The notes under the pieces: model-generated
What the model was told of the DNA's origin: nothing
The model's database searches: none
Seen by the model: the letters and a program-made list of their open reading frames with translations, nothing else
Assembly: GCA_038227135.1 (NCBI GenBank)
Contig: JBBRQC010000017.1
Span: 1 to 57,609 of the forward strand
Direction: 5' to 3'
Source: UBA4720 sp038227135
GTDB taxonomy: Bacteria > Gemmatimonadota > Gemmatimonadetes > Gemmatimonadales > Gemmatimonadaceae
DNA length: 57,609 bases
Made by a program: the position numbers and the translations under genes
Part shown: piece after piece, positions 25,182 through 34,709 of the stretch
Layout: every line of letters starts with the position of its first letter
Position numbering within the stretch: the stretch's first letter is position 1

Positions 25182-26456
25182 GTGCACGACCTGAGGATGG
25201 TGCGCGAGCACATCGACGCACTTCGCGCTGGCATGCGGCGGCGCGGGGCACTCGATGCTCTCTCGCCGACCATCGAGCGCGCCGTGGCTCTCGACAGGAA
25301 TCGGCGTGAGACCATTCAGGCCGTGGAAGAGCGCAAGGCCGCGCGCAACGCCGTGACCCAGCAGGTCGGCCAGCGGAAGCGGGCCGGTGAGCCCGCCGAC
25401 GACCTTCAGCAACGCTCCCGCGATCTTGGCGACGAGATCGCTCGACTCGATCGTGAGCTGGCGGAGACGGAGACGGAGCTGTCGACGATTCTCCTGGAAT
25501 TACCGAATGTCACGCTCGATCAGGTTCCCGCGGGGGGAGAAGAGCAGAACGAAATCGTTCGGACGTGGGGCACTCCGCGAGAAGGAGCCGGCCTCCTGCC
25601 TCACTGGGAAATCGGAACGAAACTCGGACTCGTCGACTTCGAGCGGGGAGCAAAGATCAGCGGCTCGGGATTCATCGTCTTTCGTCGCGCCGGCGCGCGT
25701 CTGGTGCGCTCGCTGATGAATCTGATGCTCGACGTGCATGCTGCGGAGCACGGGTACGAAGAGACCTGGGTTCCCGTTGTCGTGAATCGCGCGAGCATGA
25801 TCGGGACCGGACAGCTCCCTAAATTCGAGGAGGACATGTACGCGCTGAAGGGCGATGACTCGTTTTTGATTCCCACAGCGGAGGTTCCGCTCACGAATCT
25901 GTACCGCGACGAGGTAATTCCGGAGGCGGAGCTCCCCAAAGCGCTCACGGCGTATTCTCCGTGCTTCAGGCGCGAAGCAGGCGCCGCCGGCAAAGACACC
26001 CGCGGCCTCCTGCGTGTGCACGAGTTCGACAAGGTCGAGCTGGTCCGCCTGGTGACGCCCGAGACCTCGGGAGAGCAGCTGGAGCTGCTTATCGCCCACG
26101 CCGAAAAGATTCTGCAGCTGCTCGAGCTCCCGTACCGCGTCGTGCGCCTTGCGTCTGGGGATACCGGATTCGCCAGCGCGCACACATATGATCTCGAGGT
26201 CTACGCACCGGGGGTCGGGAAGTGGCTGGAGGTTTCCTCGTGCAGCAACTTCACCGATTTCCAGGCGCGTCGCGCCAACATTCGATACAAGCCTGCCGAC
26301 GGCGGCAAGCCGCGCTTTGTGCACACTCTCAACGGCTCGGCTCTCGCTTTTTCGCGCATTGTCGGATCAATTCTGGAGCACCATCAGCAGGAGGATGGCA
26401 CTGTTCGCGTCCCCGCTGCGCTCAGCAAGTATCTCGGCGTCGAGCGCCTCACCTAA
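25182..26456 (+). CDS. serS: Seryl-tRNA synthetase
   Basis: A 424-residue class II synthetase that charges tRNA-Ser and, in organisms with selenocysteine, also tRNA-Sec. The start is GTG 25182 (MHDLRMVREH). An N-terminal coiled-coil arm (about 30-100) is rich in Glu/Arg heptads. Motif 2 (FRREAGAAGKDTRGLLRVHEF) and the serine-site region (TGFASAHTYDLEVYAPGVGKW, SSCSNFTDFQARR) are intact, as is motif 3 near the C-terminus (LNGSALAFSRIVGSILE). Since a tRNA-Sec gene is present at 49451, this enzyme should load serine onto it as the first step of Sec-tRNA formation. Confidence 0.97.
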   Translation: MHDLRMVREHIDALRAGMRRRGALDALSPTIERAVALDRNRRETIQAVEERKAARNAVTQQVGQRKRAGEPADDLQQRSRDLGDEIARLDRELAETETELSTILLELPNVTLDQVPAGGEEQNEIVRTWGTPREGAGLLPHWEIGTKLGLVDFERGAKISGSGFIVFRRAGARLVRSLMNLMLDVHAAEHGYEETWVPVVVNRASMIGTGQLPKFEEDMYALKGDDSFLIPTAEVPLTNLYRDEVIPEAELPKALTAYSPCFRREAGAAGKDTRGLLRVHEFDKVELVRLVTPETSGEQLELLIAHAEKILQLLELPYRVVRLASGDTGFASAHTYDLEVYAPGVGKWLEVSSCSNFTDFQARRANIRYKPADGGKPRFVHTLNGSALAFSRIVGSILEHHQQEDGTVRVPAALSKYLGVERLT

Positions 26457-26459
26457 GCG

Positions 26460-27599
26460 ATGCGCCGGCTCGCTCCGGTAACGCTCATCACAATCGGCGT
26501 TCTGACGCTCCTGACGTGGTACGTGATATACACGCGAGGAGTGGTGAGAGAGCTGCGCCAGGAAGCCTCACGCGTCGGATTGATGTACGCGCGTGTCTAC
26601 AAGGGACTGACCGACCCGAACCCCGACGCCGCCACCGCCGCGCTGTTCGATCTGTCGAGACAGATTCGCGAGTCGGGGGTGCCGATGATCCTCACCGACG
26701 AGCAGGGAAGACCCACTGACAATGCGAATCTTCCTTTCACGGCATCGGTCAGCTCCAAGCAGACGCGCGACTATATACTCGAGCTTGACAGGCAGAACGC
26801 GCCGATAGTGGAGCCCGGCGTAGGAGCGGTCCACTACGGGAACACTCCGCTTGTCCGCGGGCTCATACTGATTCCCGTCCTGCAGTCGATCCTGATCGCG
26901 ATGGTTCTCCTCGCCGGTGCGTACGCGCTACGAACGCGTGGCCGAGCGGATAGGGAACAGATCTGGGCGGGCATGGCGCGCGAGTCGGCGCACCAGCTCG
27001 GAACCCCGCTCTCCAGCATCAGCGGCTGGATCGAGCTCCTACGCGAGTCCGAGCCGGAGCCGATGACGGCGGCCGCGCTCGATCACATGGAGATGGATCT
27101 GGAGCGCCTCAAGCGGGTGGCGCACCGGTTCGAAAGAATCGGCCGGCCACCGCGACAGGAGTCTGTCGATCTTGGAAATCTAGTCGATCACGTGGCGTCG
27201 TATTTCCGTGCGCGTGTTCCGACGCTCGCGCAGCGCGTGACCGTAGCATCGTCACACCACGGAGATCTCGTGGTGCAAGGGGATCCGGTTCTCCTCGAGT
27301 GGGCCCTGGAGTCGCTGACCAAGAACGCCATCGACGCGCTTGCCGGCCGGGATGGCAAGGTCGAGATCTCAGCGGAATCGCTACCCGAGGGAAGGGTGCG
27401 GGTGCGGGTCTCGGACGATGGTCCCGGCGTACCGCGGGAAATCCGGCACCAGATCTTCGAGCCCGGATTTTCGACGAAGGAAAAGGGATGGGGAATCGGG
27501 CTCTCCCTGGCGCGCCGCATCGTGCGGGACAGCCACGGTGGGGAGCTGATGCTCGTCCCTTCCGAGCGCGGGGCAACCTTCGACATGGTACTCGGCTGA
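26460..27599 (+). CDS. Membrane sensor histidine kinase
   Basis: A 379-residue kinase that begins 3 bases after serS. Two membrane helices (about 8-24 and 134-156) flank a small extracytoplasmic domain of about 110 residues. The H-box ARESAHQLGTPLSSISGW places the phosphorylated His at residue 178. The HATPase_c domain follows with N-box LTKNAIDA, G1 VSDDGPGVP and G2 KGWGIGLSL. The HQLGTP form of the H-box is frequent in this clade. No response regulator is adjacent; the orphan receiver at 23693-24109 is the nearest candidate. The signal sensed is unknown. Confidence 0.92.
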   Translation: MRRLAPVTLITIGVLTLLTWYVIYTRGVVRELRQEASRVGLMYARVYKGLTDPNPDAATAALFDLSRQIRESGVPMILTDEQGRPTDNANLPFTASVSSKQTRDYILELDRQNAPIVEPGVGAVHYGNTPLVRGLILIPVLQSILIAMVLLAGAYALRTRGRADREQIWAGMARESAHQLGTPLSSISGWIELLRESEPEPMTAAALDHMEMDLERLKRVAHRFERIGRPPRQESVDLGNLVDHVASYFRARVPTLAQRVTVASSHHGDLVVQGDPVLLEWALESLTKNAIDALAGRDGKVEISAESLPEGRVRVRVSDDGPGVPREIRHQIFEPGFSTKEKGWGIGLSLARRIVRDSHGGELMLVPSERGATFDMVLG

Positions 27600-27650
27600 T
27601 CCGGATAATCGGACTTCTTTCGGAGCATCCGTGTTGCGTATCTTGAGACG

Positions 27651-29948
27651 ATGCCCGAATCATCGGAACTGACAAACGTCGCCGTCGCCGAGGCCGTCGA
27701 GCCTCTCGCCGGTCTCAATCCCGCGCAGCGCGAGGCGGTTCTTCACTTCGAGGGACCCATGCTCGTTCTCGCGGGAGCGGGATCTGGCAAGACTCGCGTT
27801 CTAACGACACGCATCGCGCGCCTCATCGAGCACCATGGCGTTGATCCGTCGCGGATTCTCTCGGTTACGTTCACCAACAAGGCTGCCGGTGAGATGAGGG
27901 AACGGATCGCGCGTTTGCTTGGAGAGGATCCCAAGGGCATGTGGAGCGGGACGTTCCACGCGATTGGGGCGCGCATCCTTCGCAGCGCGGCGAAGCACGT
28001 CGGCAGGACCGCCAGCTTCACGATCTACGACGAAGACGATTCGCTTGGCGTGGTGAAGCGGATAATGGAACGCCAGGGCATTTCGCCGAAGCAGTGGAGC
28101 CCCAAAGTGATTTCTTCGCTCATCTCCGACGCGAAGAATGCGCTGGTCCCGGCTGGCGAATACGAGTCGCTCGCAATGGACCCCGCATCGAAGGCTGCAG
28201 CGGCGGTTTATCGCGAGATGGAGACGACGCTCCGCGCAGCCAATGCGGTGAGCTTCGACGATCTGCTCGTTCTTCCCGTCGAGATTTTCCGCAAGGATGA
28301 GTCAGTGCTCGCGCGGTACCGGGATCGTTTCCAGTTCATTCTCGTTGACGAATACCAGGACACCAACCGGGCGCAGTTCCAATTCATCAAGCTTCTGGGG
28401 AGCGCGCACGGCAACGTCGTCGTAGTCGGCGACGACGACCAGTCTATCTACGGCTGGCGCGGAGCAGACATCCGGAACATCCTCGACTTCGAGAAGGAGT
28501 TTGCCTCGGCAAAGGTGGTGCGGCTCGAGGATAACTACCGCTCGACTCCCGATATCCTCCACGTGGCAAACGCGGCTATTACCCAGAACGTCGGTCGGAA
28601 GGGGAAGACCCTCCGCGCCACTCGTCCGGCTGGTGAGCCGGTTACCGTGATGGCGGCGCTCGACGAGCGCGACGAAGCCGACTGGGTTCTCGAGGAGATC
28701 AAGGCGCGCCGCAATCAGGAGAATCGCCGTCTCAGCGAGTTCGCCGTTTTGTATCGCACCAACGCGCAAAGCAGAGCGCTCGAGGATACGCTCCGTCGCG
28801 AAGCGATCCCATATCGGCTCGTTGGATCCGTTCGCTTCTACGATCGCCGGGAAATCCGCGACCTGATGGCGTACCTGAAGCTCATCGCGAATCCCTCCGA
28901 CGAAGAGGCGTTCCGTCGTGCGGTGGCGGTCCCCAAACGTGGGATTGGTGATGCCACGGTCGACCTGCTCGCCGCCAGCGCCCGCGAATCGGGGTTCACG
29001 CTTTTCGAGATTGCGTCCCGTGCGGAGCTCCAGGAAACGCTCCGTCCCGCCGCGCGCAATGCTCTGGCCGAGTTCAGCCGGGTGGTCGAGAGTTTGCGGG
29101 AACGGGCAAAGGACACGAGCGTCGATGTGCTCATCCAGGAGCTCATCACCGAGATCAAGTACGTCGACTATCTGGCTGCAGAGGGGCCGGAGTCAGCGCG
29201 CGATCGCGTCGAGAACGTGAGTGCTCTGGTGAATGGTGCGGCCGAGACCGTCATCGATGACGGCGGTGAAATCGGCCTCACTCCACTCGACCACTTTCTG
29301 CAGCGGGCGATGCTCGTCGCCGGTGCGGACGCGTTGGATCCTTCCGCCGATGCAGTTACCCTCATGACTCTCCACAACGCAAAGGGCCTTGAGTATCCGG
29401 TGGTGTTTCTCACCGGACTCGAGGACGGCCTGTTTCCGCTGTCGCAGTCGTTCGACGACCCTCCCAAGCTGGAGGAGGAGCGTCGACTTTTCTACGTCGG
29501 GATCACGCGTGCCGAGGAGAAGCTCTTTCTTTCGTTTACGGAAATGCGGCGGAGGAACGGAGAGCTTCTGCCTTCGATCAAGTCGAGATTTCTCCGCGAG
29601 ATCGCGGCGGCATCGCTGGAGGAGAAGAAAACTCTGCGCGTCACCGCCATGGGGCGCGGCACCCCGTCTCGCGGAGAAGGCTTTCACACGGGATCCTATC
29701 CGGCCCGCCGCACCCACGACGTCCCGTCATGGCGGAAGGTCGCGATAACGGAGGCCGAGCTTTCACAGGACGAGCCGCGTTACGTCAAAGGAGAGCGCGT
29801 AAAGCACAAGCTCTTCGGTGACGGATCGATCTCCGAGCTATCCGGTGTCGGGCGGGAAGTGAAAGCGGTTATCGATTTCGACGACGAGAACATCGGCCGA
29901 AAGACGATCAAGCTGGCATACACCACGCTCGAGCGCGGACAGGAATAA
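27651..29948 (+). CDS. pcrA: ATP-dependent DNA helicase PcrA/UvrD
   Basis: A 765-residue superfamily 1A helicase. The Q motif LNPAQREAV precedes Walker A AGAGSGKT (41-48). Motif Ia FTNKAAGEMRERI, Walker B DEYQDTN (233-239), motif III GDDDQSIYGWRGAD, motif V MTLHNAKGLEYPVVF and motif VI YVGITRAEEKLFL are all present. The C-terminal end (KGERVKHKLFGDGSI) is the tudor-like tail that contacts RNA polymerase in PcrA. It unwinds DNA 3'-5' in repair and in clearing stalled polymerases. It lies 51 bases after the kinase; the TAATG junction joins it to gatC. Confidence 0.96.
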   Translation: MPESSELTNVAVAEAVEPLAGLNPAQREAVLHFEGPMLVLAGAGSGKTRVLTTRIARLIEHHGVDPSRILSVTFTNKAAGEMRERIARLLGEDPKGMWSGTFHAIGARILRSAAKHVGRTASFTIYDEDDSLGVVKRIMERQGISPKQWSPKVISSLISDAKNALVPAGEYESLAMDPASKAAAAVYREMETTLRAANAVSFDDLLVLPVEIFRKDESVLARYRDRFQFILVDEYQDTNRAQFQFIKLLGSAHGNVVVVGDDDQSIYGWRGADIRNILDFEKEFASAKVVRLEDNYRSTPDILHVANAAITQNVGRKGKTLRATRPAGEPVTVMAALDERDEADWVLEEIKARRNQENRRLSEFAVLYRTNAQSRALEDTLRREAIPYRLVGSVRFYDRREIRDLMAYLKLIANPSDEEAFRRAVAVPKRGIGDATVDLLAASARESGFTLFEIASRAELQETLRPAARNALAEFSRVVESLRERAKDTSVDVLIQELITEIKYVDYLAAEGPESARDRVENVSALVNGAAETVIDDGGEIGLTPLDHFLQRAMLVAGADALDPSADAVTLMTLHNAKGLEYPVVFLTGLEDGLFPLSQSFDDPPKLEEERRLFYVGITRAEEKLFLSFTEMRRRNGELLPSIKSRFLREIAAASLEEKKTLRVTAMGRGTPSRGEGFHTGSYPARRTHDVPSWRKVAITEAELSQDEPRYVKGERVKHKLFGDGSISELSGVGREVKAVIDFDDENIGRKTIKLAYTTLERGQE

Positions 29949-30262
29949 TGGCGGTTACTCGTGAGGACGTGCTTCACATCGCCGAGCTCGCGCGCCTTGG
30001 CATCGACGCGACGCGCGCCGATGAACTGACGAAAGAGCTGAGCGCGATTCTGTCGCACATGGAAGTGCTCTCGCAAGTGGATACCGCGGCCGTTTCCGCA
30101 ACCACTATAGTAGGCGCGGGCGGCACTCCTCTGCGTCCTGACGTGGGCGTGCCGGGTGTGAGTTCGGCAGCCATTGCGTCCATTGCGTCCGCAATGCGCG
30201 ACGGGTTCTTCATCGTTCCGCGCCTGGCGACCCATGAGGATTCCAGCGAGAACGGAGCTTGA
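29948..30262 (+). CDS. gatC: Asp-tRNA(Asn)/Glu-tRNA(Gln) amidotransferase subunit GatC
   Basis: A 104-residue subunit that clamps GatA and GatB together. The pattern VTREDVLHIAELARLGI with LTKELSAILSHMEVLSQVDT and a later TPLRPDV is typical of GatC. Its ATG shares one base with the pcrA stop, and its own stop overlaps gatA by four bases. The tail (about 70-104) is slightly longer than usual and rich in Ala and Ile. The complex converts Glu-tRNA-Gln and Asp-tRNA-Asn to the amidated forms, so this organism probably lacks GlnRS, AsnRS or both. Confidence 0.93.
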   Translation: MAVTREDVLHIAELARLGIDATRADELTKELSAILSHMEVLSQVDTAAVSATTIVGAGGTPLRPDVGVPGVSSAAIASIASAMRDGFFIVPRLATHEDSSENGA

Positions 30263-31815
30263 GCCTCGATAACTATGCTCAGCTCGGCGCGGCTCAGATC
30301 GCGGCCGGCGTCCGGGCAGGCGAGACATCGCCCGCGGATATTGTACGCGCTTCATTCAAGCGAGCTGACGAGATCGGCGCTGGTCCGGACGCGCTGAACA
30401 TCTTCCTTCACGCCGACGAGAAGGCGAGTGTCGCCGAAGCCGAGCAGATGCAGCCTCGCATCCGGAAGACGGCGGACATCGGAGTTCTCGCCGGGGTTCC
30501 CGTGACGATAAAGGACAACATCGCCTCGCTCGGCCTGCCGACGACGTGCGGCTCGAAGATCCTCGGAGGATACGTCAGTCCGTTCGAGGCAACCGCCGTC
30601 GCCCGGCTGCGGGCCAACGGCGCAATAATCGTGGCGAAGACGAACATGGACGAATTCGCGATGGGATCGTCGACCGAAAACAGCGCCTTCGGCCCAACAA
30701 GAAATCCGCTGGATGTGAGATGCGTGCCTGGTGGTTCATCCGGGGGATCCGCTGCCGCCGTTGCCGCGGGAATCACTCCAATCGCGCTCGGCTCGGAGAC
30801 GGGCGGGTCTGTGCGGCAGCCCGCGGCGTTTTGCGGCGTGGTAGGTGTGAAACCTACATACGGTCGCGTAAGTCGATACGGGCTCGTGGCGTTCGCGTCT
30901 TCCCTCGATCAGATCGGAGTGCTGGGTCGCACGGTGGACGACGCGGCCCTGGCCCTGGAGAGCATTTCCGGGTTCGACAAGATGGATTCGACGAGCTCCG
31001 ACGCCGACGTTCCGATTTATCGGTTGGCGGCGCTGGGGAAGCCGGCACCAGAAGCGCGGAACCCGGACACCGAAGCGATTCGCATAGGCCGCAGCCCTGT
31101 TCCGCTCCCGCCCCCGCCGGGGCCCACGACGCTGGAGGGCGTCGTGATCGGCAGGCCAAGGGAATATTTTCCGGAATCTCTCGACCCAGAAATCGGTCGA
31201 GTGTGCGAGCGAGCGCTCGATCGGTTTCGATCGATGGGGGCAACCGTGAGAGACATCTCGCTGCCACGCTCGCCGCTGGCGATCCCCGTCTACTATATCC
31301 TTGCACCCGCCGAGGCATCGTCGAACCTCGCGCGGTTCGATGGCGTGCGGTACGGACTCCGCGTCGATCCGGGCAAAGGCCTAAAGGCAATGTACGAAGC
31401 CACCCGCTCCGAGGGGTTTGGCCCCGAGGTCACGCGTCGGATCCTGCTCGGTACTTACGTCCTTTCCGCGGGATACTACGACGCCTACTACAAGAAGGCC
31501 CAGGCCGTCAGGACGCTCATCGCCGATGATTTTCGTGCCGTGTTCGCGAGCGGAGTGCACGCGATCTTCACTCCTACCACTCCCACGACGGCATTCCCGA
31601 TTGGAGCGATAAGCGATCCTTACGAGATGTATCTGAACGACATCTTCACTGTAACTGCAAATCTCGCGGGGGTGCCAGCCATATCGGTGCCGATCGGCCG
31701 AGTCCGCCGACTTCCGGTCGGTGGCCAGATAATCACTGCGCACTTCGACGAGTATGCCATGTTTCGCGTCGCGTATGCTCTCGAAGCTGGACTGGGTGCG
31801 GAGGCTCACCAGTGA
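30259..31815 (+). CDS. gatA: GatCAB amidotransferase subunit A
   Basis: A 518-residue amidase-signature enzyme that releases ammonia from glutamine. The catalytic triad is visible: Lys85 (VTIKDNIAS), cis-Ser160 (GGSSGGS) and nucleophile Ser184 (SETGGSVRQP). TTG 30259 is the start, forming a TTGA overlap with gatC. A Pro-rich insertion near residues 275-290 (a run of prolines with Gly and Thr) is longer than in most relatives and lies at a surface loop. It feeds ammonia through a channel to GatB. gatB follows with a GTGA overlap. Confidence 0.96.
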   Translation: MSLDNYAQLGAAQIAAGVRAGETSPADIVRASFKRADEIGAGPDALNIFLHADEKASVAEAEQMQPRIRKTADIGVLAGVPVTIKDNIASLGLPTTCGSKILGGYVSPFEATAVARLRANGAIIVAKTNMDEFAMGSSTENSAFGPTRNPLDVRCVPGGSSGGSAAAVAAGITPIALGSETGGSVRQPAAFCGVVGVKPTYGRVSRYGLVAFASSLDQIGVLGRTVDDAALALESISGFDKMDSTSSDADVPIYRLAALGKPAPEARNPDTEAIRIGRSPVPLPPPPGPTTLEGVVIGRPREYFPESLDPEIGRVCERALDRFRSMGATVRDISLPRSPLAIPVYYILAPAEASSNLARFDGVRYGLRVDPGKGLKAMYEATRSEGFGPEVTRRILLGTYVLSAGYYDAYYKKAQAVRTLIADDFRAVFASGVHAIFTPTTPTTAFPIGAISDPYEMYLNDIFTVTANLAGVPAISVPIGRVRRLPVGGQIITAHFDEYAMFRVAYALEAGLGAEAHQ

Positions 31816-33254
31816 GTTCCGGCCGCTACGAGATGGTGGTGGGGTTGGAGGTTCACGTCCAGCTGAAGACGCGCACAAAAGCGTTCTGCGGATGCTCGAC
31901 CGACTTCGGGGCGCCTCCCAATCTGAACACCTGCCCGGTGTGCCTCGCCTTACCCGGTGCGCTTCCCGTGCTCAACGAGCACGCGGTCGAGCTCGCCATC
32001 CGCGCAGCACTCGGGCTCGGCTGCAGGATCGATCCCGTCTCCGTTTTCGCCCGCAAGAACTACTTCTACCCGGATCTTCCGAAGGGCTATCAGATTTCGC
32101 AATTCGATCAGCCCCTCGCCGTGGGAGGCTCGGTCGTCATTGGGCAGTCCGACAAGGGAACCGATCTCCGCATTGGCATCACTCGTCTGCACCTGGAAGA
32201 AGACGCGGGGAAATCGATCCACGATCGCTACCCTGGCGAAACGGCGATCGATCTCAATCGCGCCGGCGTACCGTTGATCGAAATCGTGAGCGAGCCAGAC
32301 ATTCGTGCGTCGGCGGCCGCGGGCGCGTATCTCCGGACGTTGAAGCAGATCCTACAATACCTCGACGTCAGCGACGTGAGCATGGAAGAGGGAAGTCTTC
32401 GCGTCGATGCGAATATCAGCGTCCGTCCGCCCGGGCAGACGAAGCTCGGCACGAAGACCGAAGTGAAAAACATGAATTCTTTCTCAGCTGTCGAGAAGGC
32501 GCTCGAGGCCGAGTATACGCGCCAATGCGCTTTGCTCGATTCCGGCGGAAAGGTGGAGCAGCAAACGCTTCTCTGGGACGGTGCAAAGGAAACGGTAAGG
32601 CCGAGCCGCACGAAGGAGGGAAGTCACGACTATCGCTATTTCCCCGAACCCGACCTTCGTCCACTCATGCTCGATACCAAGTGGGTCGATCACGCGCGGA
32701 AAGGTCTTCCCGAGCTTCCCGCCGCCAGAAAAACACGGGTCGCGACGGAGTACGGACTCCCAGCGGTTGAGGTGGAGCAGCTAACCGCCGACCCGGCTCT
32801 CGCCGGATATTTCGAGGAAGTTGCGCGGGCCGCCGGAGACGGAAAGGCGGCCTACAACTGGGTGATGGGCGAGGTGCAGGCGACACTACGCGCCGCTGGT
32901 GAACAAATCGCACACTTCCGCGTGCGCCCGGCGGACCTTGCGCAGCTGATCACGATCGTGCGCGACGGGACAATCAGCCATACGGCGGCGAAGCGTGTTT
33001 TCGCCCTGATGGTCGAGACGGGCAAACCGGCCGCGCAGGTAGCGGCTGACGAAGGGCTGGTGCAGGTCGGAGATGAAAGCGCCATCGCGACGTGGGTGGA
33101 CGAAGTGCTCGGCGAACACCCCGAGGAAGCGGCGCGCTATCTGGCCGGCGAAAAGAAGCTGCAGGGAGTGCTGGTCGGTTTCGTAATGAAAAAATCCAAA
33201 GGCCGCGCCGACCCCAAGCGCGTGAATCAGCTGCTCTCGAGCCGGGGCGGATAG
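31812..33254 (+). CDS. gatB: GatCAB amidotransferase subunit B
   Basis: A 480-residue subunit that activates misacylated tRNA with ATP and transfers ammonia to it. The start is GTG 31812, overlapping gatA. Signatures are GLEVHVQLKT near the N-terminus, the zinc-site cysteines CGCSTDFG and TCPVCLALPGALP, and GVPLIEIVSEPDI. The C-terminal YqeY-like helical domain (about 330-478) has the normal length. The 3' end overlaps the convergent phospholipase-like gene by 28 bases; no terminator separates them. Confidence 0.96.
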   Translation: MSSGRYEMVVGLEVHVQLKTRTKAFCGCSTDFGAPPNLNTCPVCLALPGALPVLNEHAVELAIRAALGLGCRIDPVSVFARKNYFYPDLPKGYQISQFDQPLAVGGSVVIGQSDKGTDLRIGITRLHLEEDAGKSIHDRYPGETAIDLNRAGVPLIEIVSEPDIRASAAAGAYLRTLKQILQYLDVSDVSMEEGSLRVDANISVRPPGQTKLGTKTEVKNMNSFSAVEKALEAEYTRQCALLDSGGKVEQQTLLWDGAKETVRPSRTKEGSHDYRYFPEPDLRPLMLDTKWVDHARKGLPELPAARKTRVATEYGLPAVEVEQLTADPALAGYFEEVARAAGDGKAAYNWVMGEVQATLRAAGEQIAHFRVRPADLAQLITIVRDGTISHTAAKRVFALMVETGKPAAQVAADEGLVQVGDESAIATWVDEVLGEHPEEAARYLAGEKKLQGVLVGFVMKKSKGRADPKRVNQLLSSRGG

Positions 33255-34168
33255 AGCGGCTCCGGCAGTCGCACCGCGAACTCGAGCTTCGTGGGAGGCA
33301 TTCCGAAGTGGTGTTGTGCCTGCTCGAGCACGTGTTCCTCGCCACCACGTCTCAAAGCGGCACGCCTGACTTTCTTCGCATCGCGCAGCGCATCGGTTCC
33401 AGCGGGATCGAGCTTGTAAACGTCGGCGTGGTCCAGGCGCGTCATGAGATCGATGATATAATCGAACGCGCGAGCCATGTACGTTTCCACTTCCCGCTCG
33501 GCCAGATCCCACCGGCTCTTCTCTTCGACGAGGTGGAAAATCCGCTGCCACGACTCACTGTCCGCGACGTACACCATACCACGGAAGATTCGGCGATTGG
33601 TGGGAGTGCTGAAGATCGTCGGACTCAGAATCCGGTCCAGATGCTCATCGGAGTGTGTGTGATCACGCAGGATCAGCTGCTTTGCCGTGCGGCTGAATCT
33701 TTCGCCGATGTGCATGTCGAAGCGACTTTCCCAGTAGCTGTGGCCGAGCGCGGCCGTCGACGACGTGATCGTGAGCTGGTGAGGCACGAAGTAGTTGTGG
33801 GCGACCGAATCGGCCGCGAGATGCGCGAGGTAGCCGAGACCGAAGGCGCGCAGCGGCTCTGACTCGGCGCTGTTGTGGATCTCGAATCCGACGTTCCACG
33901 AATGGCAGTGCCGGCCGGCAGCTGCGTATTTCTTGGCGATGCTCGTGTCGGCGGCGATCGAGCCGTACAGGAAATCGTAGGGAAAGGCCGCCAGCAGCTC
34001 GGAGATGCTCGATGGCAGGAGAGGCAGTGAGCGCATCACTGCCTCTCCGAGAAAAATGTGCGTGCCGGGAGTCCACGCGTGCGCGACTCCAGGCGTCAGC
34101 ATCAGCGCGAGCAGAATGGCCAGTGCGAGTCCACCGGCCGAGACTGCGCGCGGCGTGAAGCGCCGCAT
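33227..34168 (-). CDS. Exported zinc-dependent phospholipase C-like protein
   Basis: A 313-residue protein with a signal peptide (cleavage after GVAHA, about residue 31), so the mature form would start with Trp, the first zinc ligand in this family. Further ligands fit: THIFLGEAV, HCHSW, GYLAHLAADSVAHNYF and HTHSDEHLD. This agrees with the zinc-dependent phospholipase C / S1-P1 nuclease fold. The substrate is not known. The C-terminal 60 residues are basic and outside the core domain. It is the last gene of a three-gene minus-strand operon with YtxH-like and DUF948-like proteins. Confidence 0.75.
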   Translation of the reverse strand: MRRFTPRAVSAGGLALAILLALMLTPGVAHAWTPGTHIFLGEAVMRSLPLLPSSISELLAAFPYDFLYGSIAADTSIAKKYAAAGRHCHSWNVGFEIHNSAESEPLRAFGLGYLAHLAADSVAHNYFVPHQLTITSSTAALGHSYWESRFDMHIGERFSRTAKQLILRDHTHSDEHLDRILSPTIFSTPTNRRIFRGMVYVADSESWQRIFHLVEEKSRWDLAEREVETYMARAFDYIIDLMTRLDHADVYKLDPAGTDALRDAKKVRRAALRRGGEEHVLEQAQHHFGMPPTKLEFAVRLPEPLYPPRLESS

Positions 34169-34178
34169 TGCGTCCGCC

Positions 34179-34709
34179 CTAAATCCCGATGCGCTTACGC
34201 TGGCGTCGAACGGCTTTCCGAAGATCAGTCAGCTCGTCCTTCACGACGTTGTTGATCGCGTCGCGGGCGGTATCGACGTACTCTCGCACCTGCTCGACGA
34301 CGTCGTCGACCGGGATGCGGTCCATCAGGTCCTCGCCGCGCTCCACCGCTGTGTTGAAGCCGCGCTTCGCCCGCGGCGCAGCCCAACGCGCGCCTTCAGC
34401 GGCGCGATCGCCAGCCCATCGGGCACCGTCCATTCCGCGACCGCCCGCCCACTTCGCTCCCTGGAAACCCGCCAGGCCTGCCAGTGCGGCACCGCGTCCC
34501 GCGTAGCGCATGAGAGGTCCGACCGGGCGATTGCCCGACGGTCCCCGTCTCAGCAAGAGCGTAATTCCGGCGCCCACCGCCGCGCCGATAAGAGCCGCCG
34601 TCAGCAGGTCGTATTGCTGCTCACGCTCCTCGTCCACTTCCATCTCTGGGTCGGACGCGGGGGCGCGGTTTCTCCCAGCCGTCGGCTCCGCTTTCGTCGT
34701 AGTCCCCAT
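34179..34709 (-). CDS. YtxH-like membrane-anchored protein
   Basis: A 176-residue protein from ATG 34709, chosen because AGGAGG lies 9 bases upstream on this strand; ATG 34643 is a weaker alternative. The N-terminus is acidic (PEMEVDEEREQ) and is followed by one membrane helix (LLTAALIGAAVGAGITLLL, about 35-54). A long Gly/Ala/Arg/Trp-rich amphipathic region and a C-terminal helix with a coiled-coil pattern follow. This resembles YtxH-type gas-vesicle or stress-associated proteins. The first 89 bases overlap the end of the DUF948-like gene in another frame. The function is unknown. Confidence 0.65.
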   Translation of the reverse strand: MGTTTKAEPTAGRNRAPASDPEMEVDEEREQQYDLLTAALIGAAVGAGITLLLRRGPSGNRPVGPLMRYAGRGAALAGLAGFQGAKWAGGRGMDGARWAGDRAAEGARWAAPRAKRGFNTAVERGEDLMDRIPVDDVVEQVREYVDTARDAINNVVKDELTDLRKAVRRQRKRIGI

